Shown here: positions 25,993-38,880 of the stretch, one piece after another
Layout: each line of letters starts with the position of its first letter
How positions within the stretch are numbered: the stretch's first letter is position 1
Assembly (NCBI GenBank): GCA_907165065.1
Contig: OU015528.1
Coordinates: 47,297,515 to 47,361,514 of the forward strand
Reading direction: 5' to 3'
Length of the DNA: 64,000 bases
Source of the DNA: Caprimulgus europaeus
Lineage: Eukaryota > Chordata > Aves > Caprimulgiformes > Caprimulgidae
The notes under the pieces: generated by a model
The model's database searches: none
The model's input: the letters and a program-made list of their open reading frames with translations, nothing else
Told to the model about the DNA's origin: nothing
Made by a program: the position numbers and the translations under genes

Positions 25993-28410
25993 AAAGATGC
26001 TGTGTCCTCACCCTGTAGGCAGGGTGCCAAGAACAGCTCACAACTCTCTAAAGGGCTTTTTTTTACATCATGAAACACCTTGGCGGGGGCTGAAGTACCA
26101 AAGTACTAGTACTGTACTGCCAGAGCAAGGACTCTGGCTCATCCTCCTCTTCTGGAATAGAGAGGAGCTACAGAGAGCAACACAATTTGGTGGTTTTTTC
26201 TTTCCTCTTCCTCAGGTAATCCTTGTGCTTCTCATTCTCATCAAGCAGAATTCGCCACTTCCCATTTAGGAAGTGCTTTTTCCTGCGACCTACAGCTTCT
26301 CCCTGCTCCAAGGATATGCCTCCAGTTTCTCTTGGAATGACCATTTTCTGCAGCTTGCCAGGTTCTGTATCTGTGGGTGAAGGGTGGAAGAGCAGGCTGG
26401 AATAGAGCTGGAGAACAGAAAGGAGATATGGCAGTGAAGGAAGAGGAACAATAAGCCAACGAGGGTCCAAGGAAAGTGTGTCTGTTTGCAGTAAAAGGAC
26501 ATCTGATGACGGGGAACAGAGTTGCTGGGGAATAATAGGAAAAATTTGGGCAACAATGGAGAAGCAACGAGTGAAGAAAATGAGGAAGAGAGGAGCAGAT
26601 GCACGGAAAAAAAGACAGGGAGATGCCATTCTGCTGTTTGCAATACTGAAAATACTGATAGGGTGAAGGATTTGAATCTGGTACGGGATATTCATACACA
26701 CATTTTTCAAGAAGCTCTTCCTGCATTTTCAGCTGGGTATTTCTACGACCTTGAAATGTCACTTTATTTCTTTATACCATAGCTTACTCGCCTGTCACTT
26801 GGAGGTAGTGATAATATTTCCATCACAAGAGCATGGGTATGCTTAAACAAAAAGCTTTAAGACCACGAGCAGAAGAGCAAACTATTGTCACATTTTGTCA
26901 GATTTCACATATACACAGGTATAGACATGCTCAGATGATCACATCTATCTGTAACTACACATATGCAGATATAAATATATTATGAACATACGTATCCCTT
27001 TTTTATTTATTTAGGCCAAGCTGACATTTCATGGTTGCTTAGTTACCAGAGAACAATAATGAGAATCTGTTTAGTATATATTGCATGGAGAAGGAAAGGG
27101 AGAGGGCAGCTGGGTATCATGTCAGACACAACCACTTGTCGGACAGATTAGCCCTTTTGGTGGGAAACATGGAGAAAGGCAAAAAAAGATCAAAGCTGAA
27201 AGGAGTTCAGACAAGGAGGCAATGACCTGGGGCATGTGATGCGTGTAGTTCTTAGTGTTCCCATGGCACCTCCACGAGCGTGAATCAAAGCTCAGGTCAT
27301 CAGGAGTCATGACGTGCTCACTACTTTTGTGACATATGCCAGCTCTCAAGTTAAACAGATATTAGGAACGTCATAAGTGGTTACAAAATTTGCCTCTCTT
27401 TATATAGGACACCTGCTCTTCTGCTCCCCACCCATACCAACACTGGCACCTTGCTTCAAAACTTTTCTAACTGTAAGGAAGGAGATTTTGCTGGTCAGAG
27501 CAAAAACCACTGCAGTAATCAAAAGCGCCAAAAAAGCACATTACACCCTCCCAACTGCACTCATGCTCTCTAAGATTTGCCTCCACTGCAGCTCCCAACC
27601 ATTTCAAAATTTGCTTGGTCTGATTTCATAAACTCATGGAAGAGCTCATGAAGTTCCATGTTCAGGAACACATCTAACTGTGTCACTTCATGCTAAAGGT
27701 AGTCTGGGTAAATTTTGTTGATGGAAAACAGCTTTTCTAGATTGACATCTTGTGTTTCCAGCTCTCACACAAGCCCAGAAAGCTTAATGAGGGAGCTTGA
27801 ATTTGTCTCAGGACACCATGAGAGTGGTTTATGGTTCAACATTCCCTTGGGAACAGAGCTTCTGGAGTTCAACCTTCCCTGAAGACACTCCTAACAGCAG
27901 ACAAGGAGATTAAGTTGATATTAAAGATGTAGTGTATTTGCTGCAATTCATATATTAAAAATAGAATTACTAAGCTTAGAGACAGGCATACAGAAATTAA
28001 AGAAAACTAGATTTTTGCTATAGTTGAGCTGCCAAAAGTTCACTCTCTGCTTTACCCAGCTAAAAGATGTGAGAAGATAGTCCTTGTATCAGGGATCCAA
28101 ATTTCAGGCAAGACCCTTGTCATGGACACTGCTCAGACACATAATGGATGTTACTTATTTTAAATACACAGTTCCCTCACAAGGTTCCACTGAGAGTTAA
28201 GACTTCTTCTCATTCTCCCCAATCTCCAAGAACTCCCTATGACTCAACAATATTAAATCAAGGTTTTCAAGGTAATCAAGGTAACATTTATTTCAAATTA
28301 TTATTGGCTGTCCTAACCTTAGAGATGCTGTTGTTGTGCTTTAATCATATCTACAAACAACTCCTGACAAGATAGTGGAAAAAACCCCCTCCCTCCTGAT
28401 GAAGCATATG
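25993..28410. other. Unique sequence containing one exon-like segment
   Basis: Apart from the possible minus-strand exon at 26168-26370, nothing is recognised. On the minus strand the region 26168-26762 is open in two frames, which mostly reflects pyrimidine-rich composition. No AATAAA polyadenylation signal is visible on the minus strand between 26167 and 25993. Confidence 0.5.
26168..26370 (-). CDS. Possible terminal exon, unknown protein
   Basis: I do not recognise this sequence. On the minus strand, a pyrimidine-rich tract ending in CCCACAG (26371-26410) resembles a good splice acceptor. The 203 nt after it form an open frame of 66 codons plus TAG at 26168-26170, entered after the first base of a codon. 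The peptide is hydrophilic and charged, with stretches such as GKLQKMVIPRETGG, AVGRRKKHFLNGKWRILL and DENEKHKDYLRKRKEK. It looks more like real protein than any other non-repeat frame in the window. Against it: no upstream exon, start or polyadenylation signal was identified, and the flanking intron-like sequence is open as well. It could be the last exon of a gene extending to higher coordinates on the minus strand, a pseudogene exon, or chance. Confidence 0.25.
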
Positions 28411-28875
28411 TCTGGTACCAGACCCAAAGGACCACCCAGCCCAGTGCTCTGACTGCAACAGGAAATGGCAAAGGCTTAGGCAAAGAGAGCGCAAATATAC
28501 AGTGATCCTTCTCCCACTGTATTTTCGCAGCAGCCAGCTACCCATGGCTGAGAGATTTCCTGAACCGAAGATCACATCTGCGTCAATGCATTTACTAGAT
28601 CTTAATGGCCTTTTTTTTTCCATAAATGTGTCAAGATGCTTTTAGAACTATTTATAATTTTGCCCTCCACACCATTCAGTGAATCCCACATTTTAAGCAT
28701 GCATCAGATGAAAAAGTGCCTTTTTTTGGTTTTGACTGATAAATTTACTGGGGATTCCTACTTTTCATATTAAGAGAAAATAACCATTTCCTAACTTCCC
28801 TCTGTGATCCTCCTAGACCTCTGTCATGTCCTACTCAGATGTCTCTTTTCCAAGCTAAGAAGTCCTGACTCTCTA
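28411..28875 (-). mobile_element. Ancient CR1-like LINE 3' remnant
   Basis: The plus strand shows the reverse complement of an old CR1/L3-type LINE 3' region. The tail-proximal part reads 'accagacccaaaggacc' followed by 'cagcccagtgctctg'. After a diverged middle come the coding-derived blocks 'gaatcccacattttaagc', 'gaaaaagtgcctttttttgg', 'gagaaaataaccatttcc', 'gacctctgtcatgtcc' and 'tctcttttccaagctaagaag'. These occur in the same order in copies common in crocodilian and turtle genomes. No frame survives. The divergence is far greater than in the avian CR1 copies of this window, so the insertion probably predates birds. Confidence 0.75.
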
Positions 28876-30099
28876 CTAAATAAAAGGAAGAGTTCAAATC
28901 TTGCTGCCTTACAAGCTGAAACATTTTAAATTGTGCAAAGTGTAGAAAACAATATAGATGTAGTATGAAGTAGATTTACATTATACAAATATATTAATGA
29001 AAATAGCATGTGTAGTCCATTACTGGCTCTTGACAAAGACTGAATGGGATAGCAAAGAACCAGCCTTGGGGAGAACAGTGTGCTTGGAAAAAAACATGCC
29101 TGCTCAACAACTGAAGAATGTTGTTACATCAGAGCAGTAAAAGCAAACATTTGCTCATAATTCAAACTAGTTTCAGTTCAGCTAAACTGATCTCAGCATC
29201 ATCTGTGCTGCCACAGAGATCAGATGTCTGCTATATTTCTATCAAGCACATTACAAAGGCTGTTCCACATGAGGCTGAAACCCATTCAGCAAAAAGTGGC
29301 TCTGAGTGCCGGAAATCTGATCTAAGTTACAGCTCCAGCAAGTCTTAGATCAAGCTTAATTGAGCAGGTTTTTAAACTGCCTTGAATTTTGGAGGCATAT
29401 TCTCCAAGTGTGGAGGGTTTTTTTCCGTACTGCTGCACCCAGGTGAGTATAAAATGTTGCTTCTTAATCCCCTTTGCATGACATAAGTCCTCTTAATGCC
29501 TCACCAACCTACCTTCTGGGCTGTGCCGTAAGTCATGCTGGTGGCAAAGTGTACAACACACAGGAGCTAAAGAAACTACAGAAGAAAGACAAAGACCTGA
29601 AAACATCTACCTGCAAGTGACTACACAACTTTATTCTGCAGCCTATACCCTCAAACGTTGGGGCACCTAGAGCTGGATGCTTGTGAGAGATCTTGAAGTG
29701 ACCCTTGACTATTACACTGCCTACCTACACTGCCGACTTACTTTTTTCATGTTCATCATGCAATCTGAAATCATCCAATAATAACTATTCTAAAAAAGCC
29801 AACCACATTTTTGTATTTAATGTACATACTGTAGCTAAATAAAACCACTTTTGAGGGGTAAATAATTGCAGAGGAAGAAAAAAATTCAAGAGCGTAGGCT
29901 ATGAAGATGCACTTTCAGCTGAAATGTTTCAAAAAGCTATTAGCTGAAGCAGAAAAGCAGGAAAACTGTTTTTATATGGCTAAATCAACACTAGAGGAGG
30001 GTTTCACACTAACTGTGGTAGATAAGTAGAAGAAAGCAAAGCAATACACGTGAAGGAAAGGATGGAAAGCAGGTGATGGTTTAGCAGATATAACAGACA
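28876..30099. other. Unique AT-rich non-coding sequence
   Basis: No gene, RNA or repeat is recognised. Open frames are below 80 codons and without similarity. Confidence 0.55.
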
Positions 30100-30218
30100 G
30101 GAGCAAGGAACCTGAATCAGAAATGTGCCTCACCCTCAGTCTAGAGGCAAGTCCCTTAATCTCTTCTGTCTGACAGCCTTTCCATTTGTGCAGGGGAGCA
30201 GGGGGACTGGATCTTACA
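30100..30218 (+). mobile_element. MIR-like SINE remnant
   Basis: The core and post-core of a MIR-type SINE are suggested by 'ctagaggcaagtcccttaatctctt' (30140-30164), followed by 'tttccatttgtgcagggg', which parallels the MIR segment where a 'CAAGTCACTTAACCTCT' core is followed by 'CATCTGTAAAATGGGG'. The 5' tRNA-derived part and the LINE-like tail are not clear. MIR elements in birds are few and very old, in keeping with the heavy divergence. A CR1 tail begins immediately after it. Confidence 0.55.
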
Positions 30219-30306
30219 AATCATAGAATCATAGAATGGTTTGTGTTGGAAAGGACCTTAAAGATCATCTAGTTCCAACCCCTCTACTGTAGGCAGGGAT
30301 GCCAAC
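30219..30306 (-). mobile_element. CR1 LINE tail, extremely 5'-truncated
   Basis: Reverse complement of a CR1 3' untranslated region. Two copies of the terminal repeat (atcatagaatcatagaatgg, 30219-30238) are followed by 'ttggaaaggaccttaaagatc' and 'tctagttccaacccct'. Similarity stops near 30306, so only about 88 bp were inserted. The terminal repeats and tail are well kept, suggesting a younger insertion than the MIR-like remnant it abuts. Confidence 0.95.
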
Positions 30307-33300
30307 CACATTGTCGGTATTAATAATGCAAAGACGAATCTAAGGAACCTAAGTCCAGTACAGCCAGATGCAAGGAGTGAAAAAAAAACAGGAGCTGGAC
30401 TCCAGAAAAGTAATTACAAGGTCTTAATATTTTTGTCTTCTGGAACTGCCACTGTGTTTGAACTGCCTCTGGAGCATCCTATTCCCATCTCCCCAGCATG
30501 TAGCTTTCACAGTCACCAGCATTCCCAAAAGCAGATGGTGACTTTGATTCATCTCTGCAGTGACTCTATCTCAACACTAGCAACTCCCCATAAGTGTCAA
30601 CTATTTCCCTTCCATGAACCTCCCCATCTGCAAGACCAGTAGTGAATTATTCACTTCTCAGCTCCACCTCTCCCATCATTATCCCAGCTCAAAGGAGTGC
30701 CTTCCCACTTCTCCCTCTTAGTCCTTAACACACCTCTGCTGAAATTCTCCTTCGCTCTCCGACCCCTACCACAACCTGCCACATGGGTTGCAGTGAAACA
30801 CAGTGGAATAGGATGGGGTAAAACAGCACAACCACAGCAATGTTCAAGCATTCCTGCTTCTTTCTTGACCATGGGAAAAAAAGAGTCTGGAATCCCCCTT
30901 TTTCTCTTTTCTGAGCCTGGTACTACAACGCTAAAAGTGAGTGGAGCAAAACAAAGTCAACCTGTTTTCCCCAAAGGTGACAAGGAAGGAGCACTGCACA
31001 GAACATCTGTTCCCTCCACTGTCCACTGACAGGACGCCCATTGTCCTTTCTCCCAGGTTAAAACCCAAGGTTTTCCAGTCTTTTTCAGAATCTACAAAAA
31101 AACAGTAGCCATCTGCTCAGTGAAAGAAGGGTCACAGTTGGGGGCCATGACCTGGCCAGAGATGTAAGGCAGCACAGGTCCAAACCACAGAGAAGTAGCA
31201 TGAGGTGATGTGAGGACCTTTTCCAAACAGACTGGCTGGGTGGGCAGGCTAAGCAAGGCCAGAAAAAGGTGTGAAATAAGAAGAGCATGCAAAAATCAGC
31301 TCCTGAATCACATGGGAATTGCTCCATTGGAGAGAAGGGGAGAGTAAACCCGGAGAAAGTGGTTGCAGTGGACAAAGAGGATCTGAAGTAAAGATAAAGG
31401 CTTTTCTGGAGGCAGAATTGAGTCAATTGGCATGCACAGGTCATACGCCTGTAATGACATCACCTCAGTGTTTGTCCCCACAGAAACAGCCTGGCCCAGA
31501 TTTGTCCAGCACTGGAACGAGCATCATGAGGAGATGAAGCAGGAGCTGTGTTGGTGGCTCTGCAGACAGCCCTCTACCGCTGGAGACAACTCTGGAAGAG
31601 CACCTCCCTGAAAGACTGTATCTGAGGAAGCTGTCTGCCACATGGCCCCAACTTCTCCTCAAAGCTTTGGAGTTTGTCGCAATTTCCTCCTTTTTTAAGG
31701 CTATAATGTCCTGCCTCATGCAAAATGAGGCTTCATCTGCTTTAAGCAGTAGTGAGGCAGACAGCTCTCGGCATGGGAGACTGACATTTCTCTCCAGCAT
31801 TCACAGGTAGCAGTAACACTGCTCCCACCAAACGCAGCTCCCACACTGTTTCAAGTGGGGACAAAGCATGTCTCCCCAGGTGGTAAGAAATTTGCCAGAT
31901 ACCCTGTGGGGAGCAGGCTGGGTAAGGAAAATGTTCAGTTCAGGAAAAGAGACTAGAAAGTAAGGAGGGGTGGTTTGTAAAGCCAAAGTGGACTAGAACC
32001 ATGTGCGATCTCAAGTGAGGGTGCCATCACCAAAGCAACAAGATGTGCAAGGGACCAGAAGTGGTAAAAAGGAAGAAGAAAGAGGAGGAGATCAGGTGGG
32101 AAAAGGAGGATGCTGCAGGGCACAAAAACAGGCAGATGAGATGGGAGGGTGCAAGCTGAATAAAAGCTGTTCATCCCCTCTCCTTACTGAGCAAAAGCAC
32201 TTTGAAAGTAAGTCATTATTATCATGAACATAAAGAAATAATCCCAGTTTTGCTCTATCATCTGTCCATTTGGTTGAGAAATGTCAGATGCTCAGGGAGG
32301 GGAGGAAGAAAGGTTGACATCAGACAACATCCATTTGTAAAATTGTATCTGCCAGTTTCCCAGCAGCTGTGATCTCCAGTTAATATCAGGAGTGAATGTG
32401 AGAGGCTAGACAGAGGGGAGCTGGGGGTGGAGGAATGATTTTTAGTTCTCCCAAGCAATGCTTGGCACTAGAGCCAGCACTTGATAACGAATTGACTCAG
32501 TCACTAACTTGCACAGGCTCCCTCTCTAGTAATGGACTCCTCTCTCATTAGCAAATACAATTGACAGTAAAAATAAACACACTTGCACCCTCCCCCTCTT
32601 GTGCTGCTGACACAGCTCTGATTGATGGATCTCACAAGTACATTGATGAAAGGAGAGGACAGTTGCTGTTATCAGCCAGATTGAACATGGGATGGAGATA
32701 ACAATAATATCTTACATTTACACAGTGTCTTTCTGTCATCATCCAAAGCACCGTAGAGCACAGAGTGGTTTAGCAGGCTCTGAATGGTTTGCAGTAAGTA
32801 AATTTGAGAAAGGGCTCTCATTCTAAACTTCTCTGTTCAGTTGCTCAAAGGAGCCATATTTTAAGTTCATTCATTTTCTGCTAGCACTGACAGTGAACAA
32901 TACCCGGAGTTAACAGCCTAGAAAAGAGAACAATAGAAAGCAGCCGGGCTTTGTTTTGTTAGCAAAGTGAATAAAGTCCCAAACAGTTCCTTTGGTTCTG
33001 AAGCTGGATTGCAGATATCTGTGCCCAGTGCCAGTGATGAAGTATTCTGGCAAGCCTCGGGAAAAAACTGCAAGGGTGATATGCCTGAGTTATCTGAGAA
33101 CAACGGGGGGCGAGGGGGGAGAGAGGGAAGAAAGCATATTTGATGCCTTTAAACAAATAATTAATCAGTCTTTTTGCACTGAAGTGAAAGTAGTTGTGAT
33201 TAACATTTCGGTGAGGAATTGTTGTTACATCAGATTGTAATGAAGGAAAAATCTTAATCACTTCAGAAGTCTCTCTAGGCATTGGCAATGTACACATGCA

Positions 33301-36300
33301 GTAACACCAGAGCATTATGCAAAGGACATGCCCAGCAGTCTGCAATGGCAGATGCAGTTTTGTGCAGAAGCAAAGCCTCTACCTCCCATCAAAGATTATA
33401 CATTACAAAAACCTCAGCAAAGAGCCATTATGCACATACTCCACATTCTGTGTCTGAAGACACTATTTTGAGCAAGAGCCGTATGTAAGTCTTCCAGCAC
33501 ACAGTGTTCTGCATGCATTATCCCACTTTACGTTACTCACTGCACATATCCTCCTGCCTGAACTGTCAGCTGCAATCTCACCAAAAAGGGCAACAGAGTT
33601 GAACCCATTCCCCTAGTGTTTAATACCTTGGAGTCCATCCGCTTTTCTGGGATTCAGAAATCTACCGGGTGGGAGGGTTTCTGGCAGGGCCTCACGTTTT
33701 CCACAGCAGCAGAATTTCTTATGGAATACATTTTATGCCAGAGTATTTCTTCTTAAACTGCAGGACTGCATTCTTCAGGGAATAACATTCTACTTCAAGG
33801 TTGTAAAGAAACCTTAAAATACCAAACAGATGTAATGCCACACTGTCCTCCTGAATCCATGGCCAACATGGAAGCATCCTCTTCCATTCTCTTCCAGGGA
33901 GGTTTTATGTCTGAGCCAGCTCTGTGGCACTTCAGCACTTGTGAGAAAGGCATAAAACCTTCCCTTTTCTTTACTGGCATCTAATCCTAATTGAAACAGA
34001 AATATTAGCTCTGTTGGTTTCATCTTAACAAACAGCTAAATGAAGTTCTGGGTTCCTTAGCTCCAGTTACAGACAGCGGCTGATTTACCAAACCCCAAGT
34101 TACCATCTCTTCTCTCATTGCCTTCCTTGTCAGCTGGTTCAACAGTGAACTGCAACCATGCAAAAAACTCATTCCATGTTCAAAACGGAGATGCTATGCA
34201 AAACAATGAAACCTCAATATTGTTAATGAAAAGGATACAATATTATCCAGAACATTATCTTATCCAGAACATTATCATTTTATGTGTAGATCAATTATTT
34301 ATTTATTTTTTAGAATTCCTCTGCAAATTGCCCATGCTGTGGAAGGTACTGACTTTTCCAGCAGCATTAAGACCCAGTCAATGGAAAAACACAAGTTTCA
34401 TTTCTAGCAGCTGGGTGGCAAGGCCATCTCAAACCTGGTTCCTGCAAAGAATCCAGCCTGGCCTGCTCTTCCTCAGTCACCAGTTCTCTCTTCTGCTTAC
34501 CCAGCACACCCTATCTACTGGCATATGTTCTTCACCAGTGCTTCTAGACAGGAGTTTGTGGACATCAGCTTGTAGGCTTGAAGAAAAGGGCATCAGACTC
34601 AGATCAGCTGAACTGGCAGTAGTGAGTAGCGTTAAGGGCTGAGGGCTGCCAAAATCTCAATCCCTTGGAGGCTGGAGATAGGATTTTCTGCATGGACAAA
34701 GGTCCTAGAGGAAGTAGAGAAAAAATGAAAAAAATTCTTTAGGAAGGAGGGAGAAGAGGAAGGAAACACTAGCTGATCCCTGGCTTTCAGTTCAAACCAT
34801 CAAGAGGACATCTATTCCTCCTGAATGCTCTGAGGCTGTGATGGAAAGCCATCATTTTTCCTTTCCAGTCTAACTGTGGTACCATGTTTTGCACAAAAAC
34901 CCATCTGTTGTTGATGTTCAATGTGCTCGATAGTTCTCTGTTCCCCTCCACCACAAGCTGTTGCTGTAGAATTCAGTTCTTCTCATCCCAAATCTCATTT
35001 GCTTTCTGCAGCCAACAAGCTGCAGCTCTGAATGACTCCTAAAGAGAACAGAAGATAGGCAGCTTCTGATCGTGCTGATGGAAGTATTTGCTTTGTAACC
35101 TTCATCTTTTTCTGCTAGCATACAGGAATTCCTCTGTGTACAAAGACCCCTTTATTTTTGTACCCACCTGACCCAGATTTTTGCGCCTGCACCTCCTGCA
35201 TTGCATTCAGCATATCCTGCCTCCTGGGCCAGACCCTTTGGATAACATCAGGTGAATAGAATAGGAGCAGCTCTATAAAAGCAAATTATATTTGCTTTAA
35301 ATCTATCTTTGTCATGCCAGTGTGCAACAGAGAAGATTTAATTAGCCAGTGAAGCTTGCCTTTGGTATGTTTTCATGAATATAGTAAGAGTTTTGATGCA
35401 TGACTTCAGGCTAGTACAATAAACAAAGAAAACACCCCATGAAATTAAGAAAAATAATAATATACAAGAGAAGACACTTGGCTGCTGTTATACATTTCAT
35501 CAAGAAATGGGCCACCACCAAACCTGGATCAAGCTGCCTAAATCTGGGGACATATTTTAATTCAGATCCAAATTTTGCACTACAGTCTCAGTTAAACGTT
35601 GCAAAGAACTTAATCACACATGAGATGACTGCACAGGACACTGCAGAAATGAGGAGAGAGAAGAAAGCATGGGTGACTAAATGAATGCCCCTGATGCGAC
35701 ACATTAACAAAACCCCAAGGTTGTTTGCATTATTTTGATGGCAAGGGCTGCAAAAAGATTGCTGTGCCAACCAGGACAATATCAGACCCTGTCTGTATTT
35801 CTGCCATGCTCTCCACTATGGGTCTGTACAACTCTTATGTGGACCCACCCAGCTACACAAGTATTCACACAGCTTTTCAGAGAAGAGGTTTGTCTTGCCG
35901 GTGTCAGTGATGTAGTACAGATGAGTAATAGTAAGAGACAGCATCAAGAGTCAAAGCTGGACTTTCTGTTGACCTCTTCTAAACAGCTGCAAAATGGCAT
36001 CCTCAGGATAGCCAGACCAATTCTCAGTGAAGGAAGTCTTCAGGTCTTCCCAGGTATACCTTTGATCCAGTACTAACTCTGTCACACGTGTCTTATCTGA
36101 CTTTCTCTGATAAGCAGAAGGTAAAGATATATTTGACTTTGCAAGTATCTTGTGAGGATTCATTTTTTTAACATTTACACTTCCCTACACACCCTGCTGT
36201 GTGATTCCATTTATTATCTTTCAGTCCTCCATTCATGTTAAGAGAAGAAATCAAACACAAGAACCCAGTTTCAGACCACCAAGAGGAAACCTATCCAGCC

Positions 36301-38880
36301 CCTTACAGCTTTACTCTGCTGGCAGCACCCATTAATGCCTATCTGTCTTTGTCACTACTATTTCCGCATAACGCCGCGTGAGAAAGAAAAGAGCACCTGC
36401 AAGCAGACACCTGGGGTTTCCATCCAGGTGCGAGCAGCCAGGGCTTTTTCATGTGTCTCAAGTTGCGAGAAAGTCACACTTGGAGCACACGAATGAGGAG
36501 CAGTGTGGGAAGGTCTTACCAAAACTGGCTCTGTCACTCCAGGGCTGAAGAGAAGATTTCATTCTCCAAAGAGCTGCCAATCTAGTACTTTTTTTTGCTA
36601 GTGACAATATTTTCTAAGTTTAAAAATAAACCCAGTGAAGTATGTGCTACCTAACAATATATGTCTCTTAAGTCTCATGAAAAAAAAAAAATTAAAAAAG
36701 AAAAAATATCAAGCACTGCAAACCAGTATCAGGTATAACCAAATTATAGCTTAATATGTTTCAGGTATCCCATTTAGAGCTTCAGATCTTTCAAGGAAAT
36801 AGGTTTTCCCCACTGAGAAATGTATATCCTGTGAAATTAAAACAACTTTAGCCCCATGTGAACCAGAAGTAGGTTGGATATCTATTTTAAATAATCACCC
36901 AAATGTTAATTTTTCATGATGGAAGGAAGATCTGAAAGGAGAGGAACATTCTCCTCTTCTAATCCTTATGTGCACCTCTAAACTACTGTCTGACTACTCT
37001 GACCTGGGGTGTAAACAGAACATGATTATATAGGTAAAAACCTCCTTTCATTGCTATTTGCCATCTTTAAAGACAGGGCAGGGCACCAGTGGCCTGACAA
37101 CCCCTCTTTGAATAATTGGGGCACCATAGAGATGCCAACTAGCATGAGAGGAAAGTGAGATGCCAGGCGAGGGGGAGACTCCCAGCATACGTCCAAACAT
37201 TTATGCCCAAACCCTTCTTCTGTCTGATATCCATCCTCTCTTTCCCTTTCCTTGCTTGGGAGGCAGATCCTGCGGGATTGCTGGCATCCCAGGTGGTTAC
37301 AGGGCAGGGAGCTGGGTCCTGGTTGTGCATGGGTTTCCTCCAGCTCCCCCCATGCTGCCCCTTCACGAACAAGAGGGAAAACATTCCGCAGGCAGTGCTT
37401 CAAAGTGGCTCTTTGGTTTCTATGGCAACTGGCTCTCCTCTACTCCAGCTGCTTACCCCACAGTCCCTCTGTCACCTTATTTTTAGCTGAAAAAAATCAA
37501 AGAAAGAGGAAAAGTGGTGGGGGTTTGAGGAAGGAGAGGGTTGGTTATTGCAGAGAGGAGGTTAATATGGATGCAGACTCATCTTCCTTTTAATCACAAG
37601 TGAAATCCTCACTGCAGAGGCTTCCTATGGGATTCCTTGGACTTGATGCACAGTCAGGTCCCATATTTGCTAAAGCCATGAAGCAGCATGCAAGTGAGGC
37701 AGCCCAGTCATCCCTCCATGAGTGTGCAAAGCAGCTGGGCTGTGAACTTGACCTTGGCATCAAAACTGGAAAAAGCAAGAAGGCTTTTCCATACCAGAGG
37801 GAAAAACTTCTCCCTTCCCACAACCTAACACAATGAAGTGATGGATGTCAGCACACTGATGTTTTTTTAAAATTCTTTGGTCTGAAAAGTTATTTACTTT
37901 TTCAAAGGAAGTCAAGTCACTTCATAGTCTCTCTGTCCTGCATGGTGCAAGAAAATCCTAGCACTGGATGCAACATGTTTTGCTCAAATATTTCATTAAT
38001 GGAAGATCCAGAACCAAATTTACCTGGGCTGTACCAAGGCTATACTTTAGTTAACGGATTTTGGCCTTGGGGACTTTGTTTGTTGAGCTGCAATATATGT
38101 GCTGGCAAATCTACAGCAAAGATATTGTAGCCTGCAATTTTAGCCTGCATAGGAGTGTATGTTCACAGAAGCATAGGTCCCTTTAGTTTCTTCCGACTGA
38201 CTACCTGCCTTTCTGAAATGGATATACCCAAACACTGTGAGATACAGCTATTTTGACAGATATTTCTGGTTTAATTCGCCTCCCTCTCCCCAGAAATTCT
38301 AGAAATTTTGTAATGAAATGTTGCAAATATCCTCAGAATAATAATCCTTAAACTCCAGACCAAGGCAAATTGACGTCATGTACATCTATATTCACTCTTT
38401 TCATTTCAACTGCCATGACATTTGATGCTTGCCTCCAAGCTGCTCCTGCTAACAGGGTTGTGGAAGTCTACCTTTGTACCACTCATTTTCATTTTCTGCC
38501 ATGAGAAGGGATATTGATCTGTGTATCTCTGCTCACACAGCAAGGCTTCCCATTTTAGAGCTGTGATATTGTCAGACTAAGAGGACAAGGAAAAGATCAA
38601 TGATTTCTAATAATGATCACTTTTAAGAGGAGGTGCATTGGTAAAATGACTTACTAGTCCAAGTATCACATTTGCAGTCTCTGCAACCAGTTCTATACTC
38701 TGGCAGGCATTAACATCCTCGCTGTAGATAAAAGCAGTATATTGGGAGGGAATCGTCCACTTTAAAACCGTTATTGGCTACGACATGTGACATGTGATGG
38801 TATAGACTGTGCAGGGCTTAAGAGAAACAACACAAATGGAGCAGGACGCAGCTGACAGAGTCTAGAAGTGTCCACACCAA
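30307..38880. other. Unique non-coding sequence
   Basis: No gene is recognised. Notable local features are a possible ancient repeat tail at 32697-32765, a perfect 16-bp tandem duplication at 34244-34276, and an A12 run at 36680-36691 followed by further A-rich sequence. The longest frame (34118-34642, plus) has no recognisable features. Composition is pyrimidine-rich on the minus strand around 31000-32200. Confidence 0.5.
34244..34276 (+). repeat. Two-copy 17-bp tandem duplication
   Basis: The unit TATCCAGAACATTATCT at 34244-34260 is repeated directly at 34261-34277 with only the last base changed. It is most simply a replication-slippage duplication and is too short to be an attachment site or a satellite. 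Confidence 0.9.

Noticed and set aside
26241-26762. Long minus-strand frame overlapping the candidate exon in another frame
   Set aside because: Rich in Ser, Phe, Pro and Leu from pyrimidine-rich DNA. The alternative frame is more protein-like and has an acceptor-like start.
31465-31800. Minus-strand frame of 111 codons with a plausible hydrophilic stretch
   Set aside because: The acceptor-like sequence is weak, the frame closes before any donor, and no family is recognised.
34118-34642. 174-codon plus-strand open frame
   Set aside because: It has no recognisable motif and a composition like its surroundings. It crosses a slippage duplication at 34244-34276.
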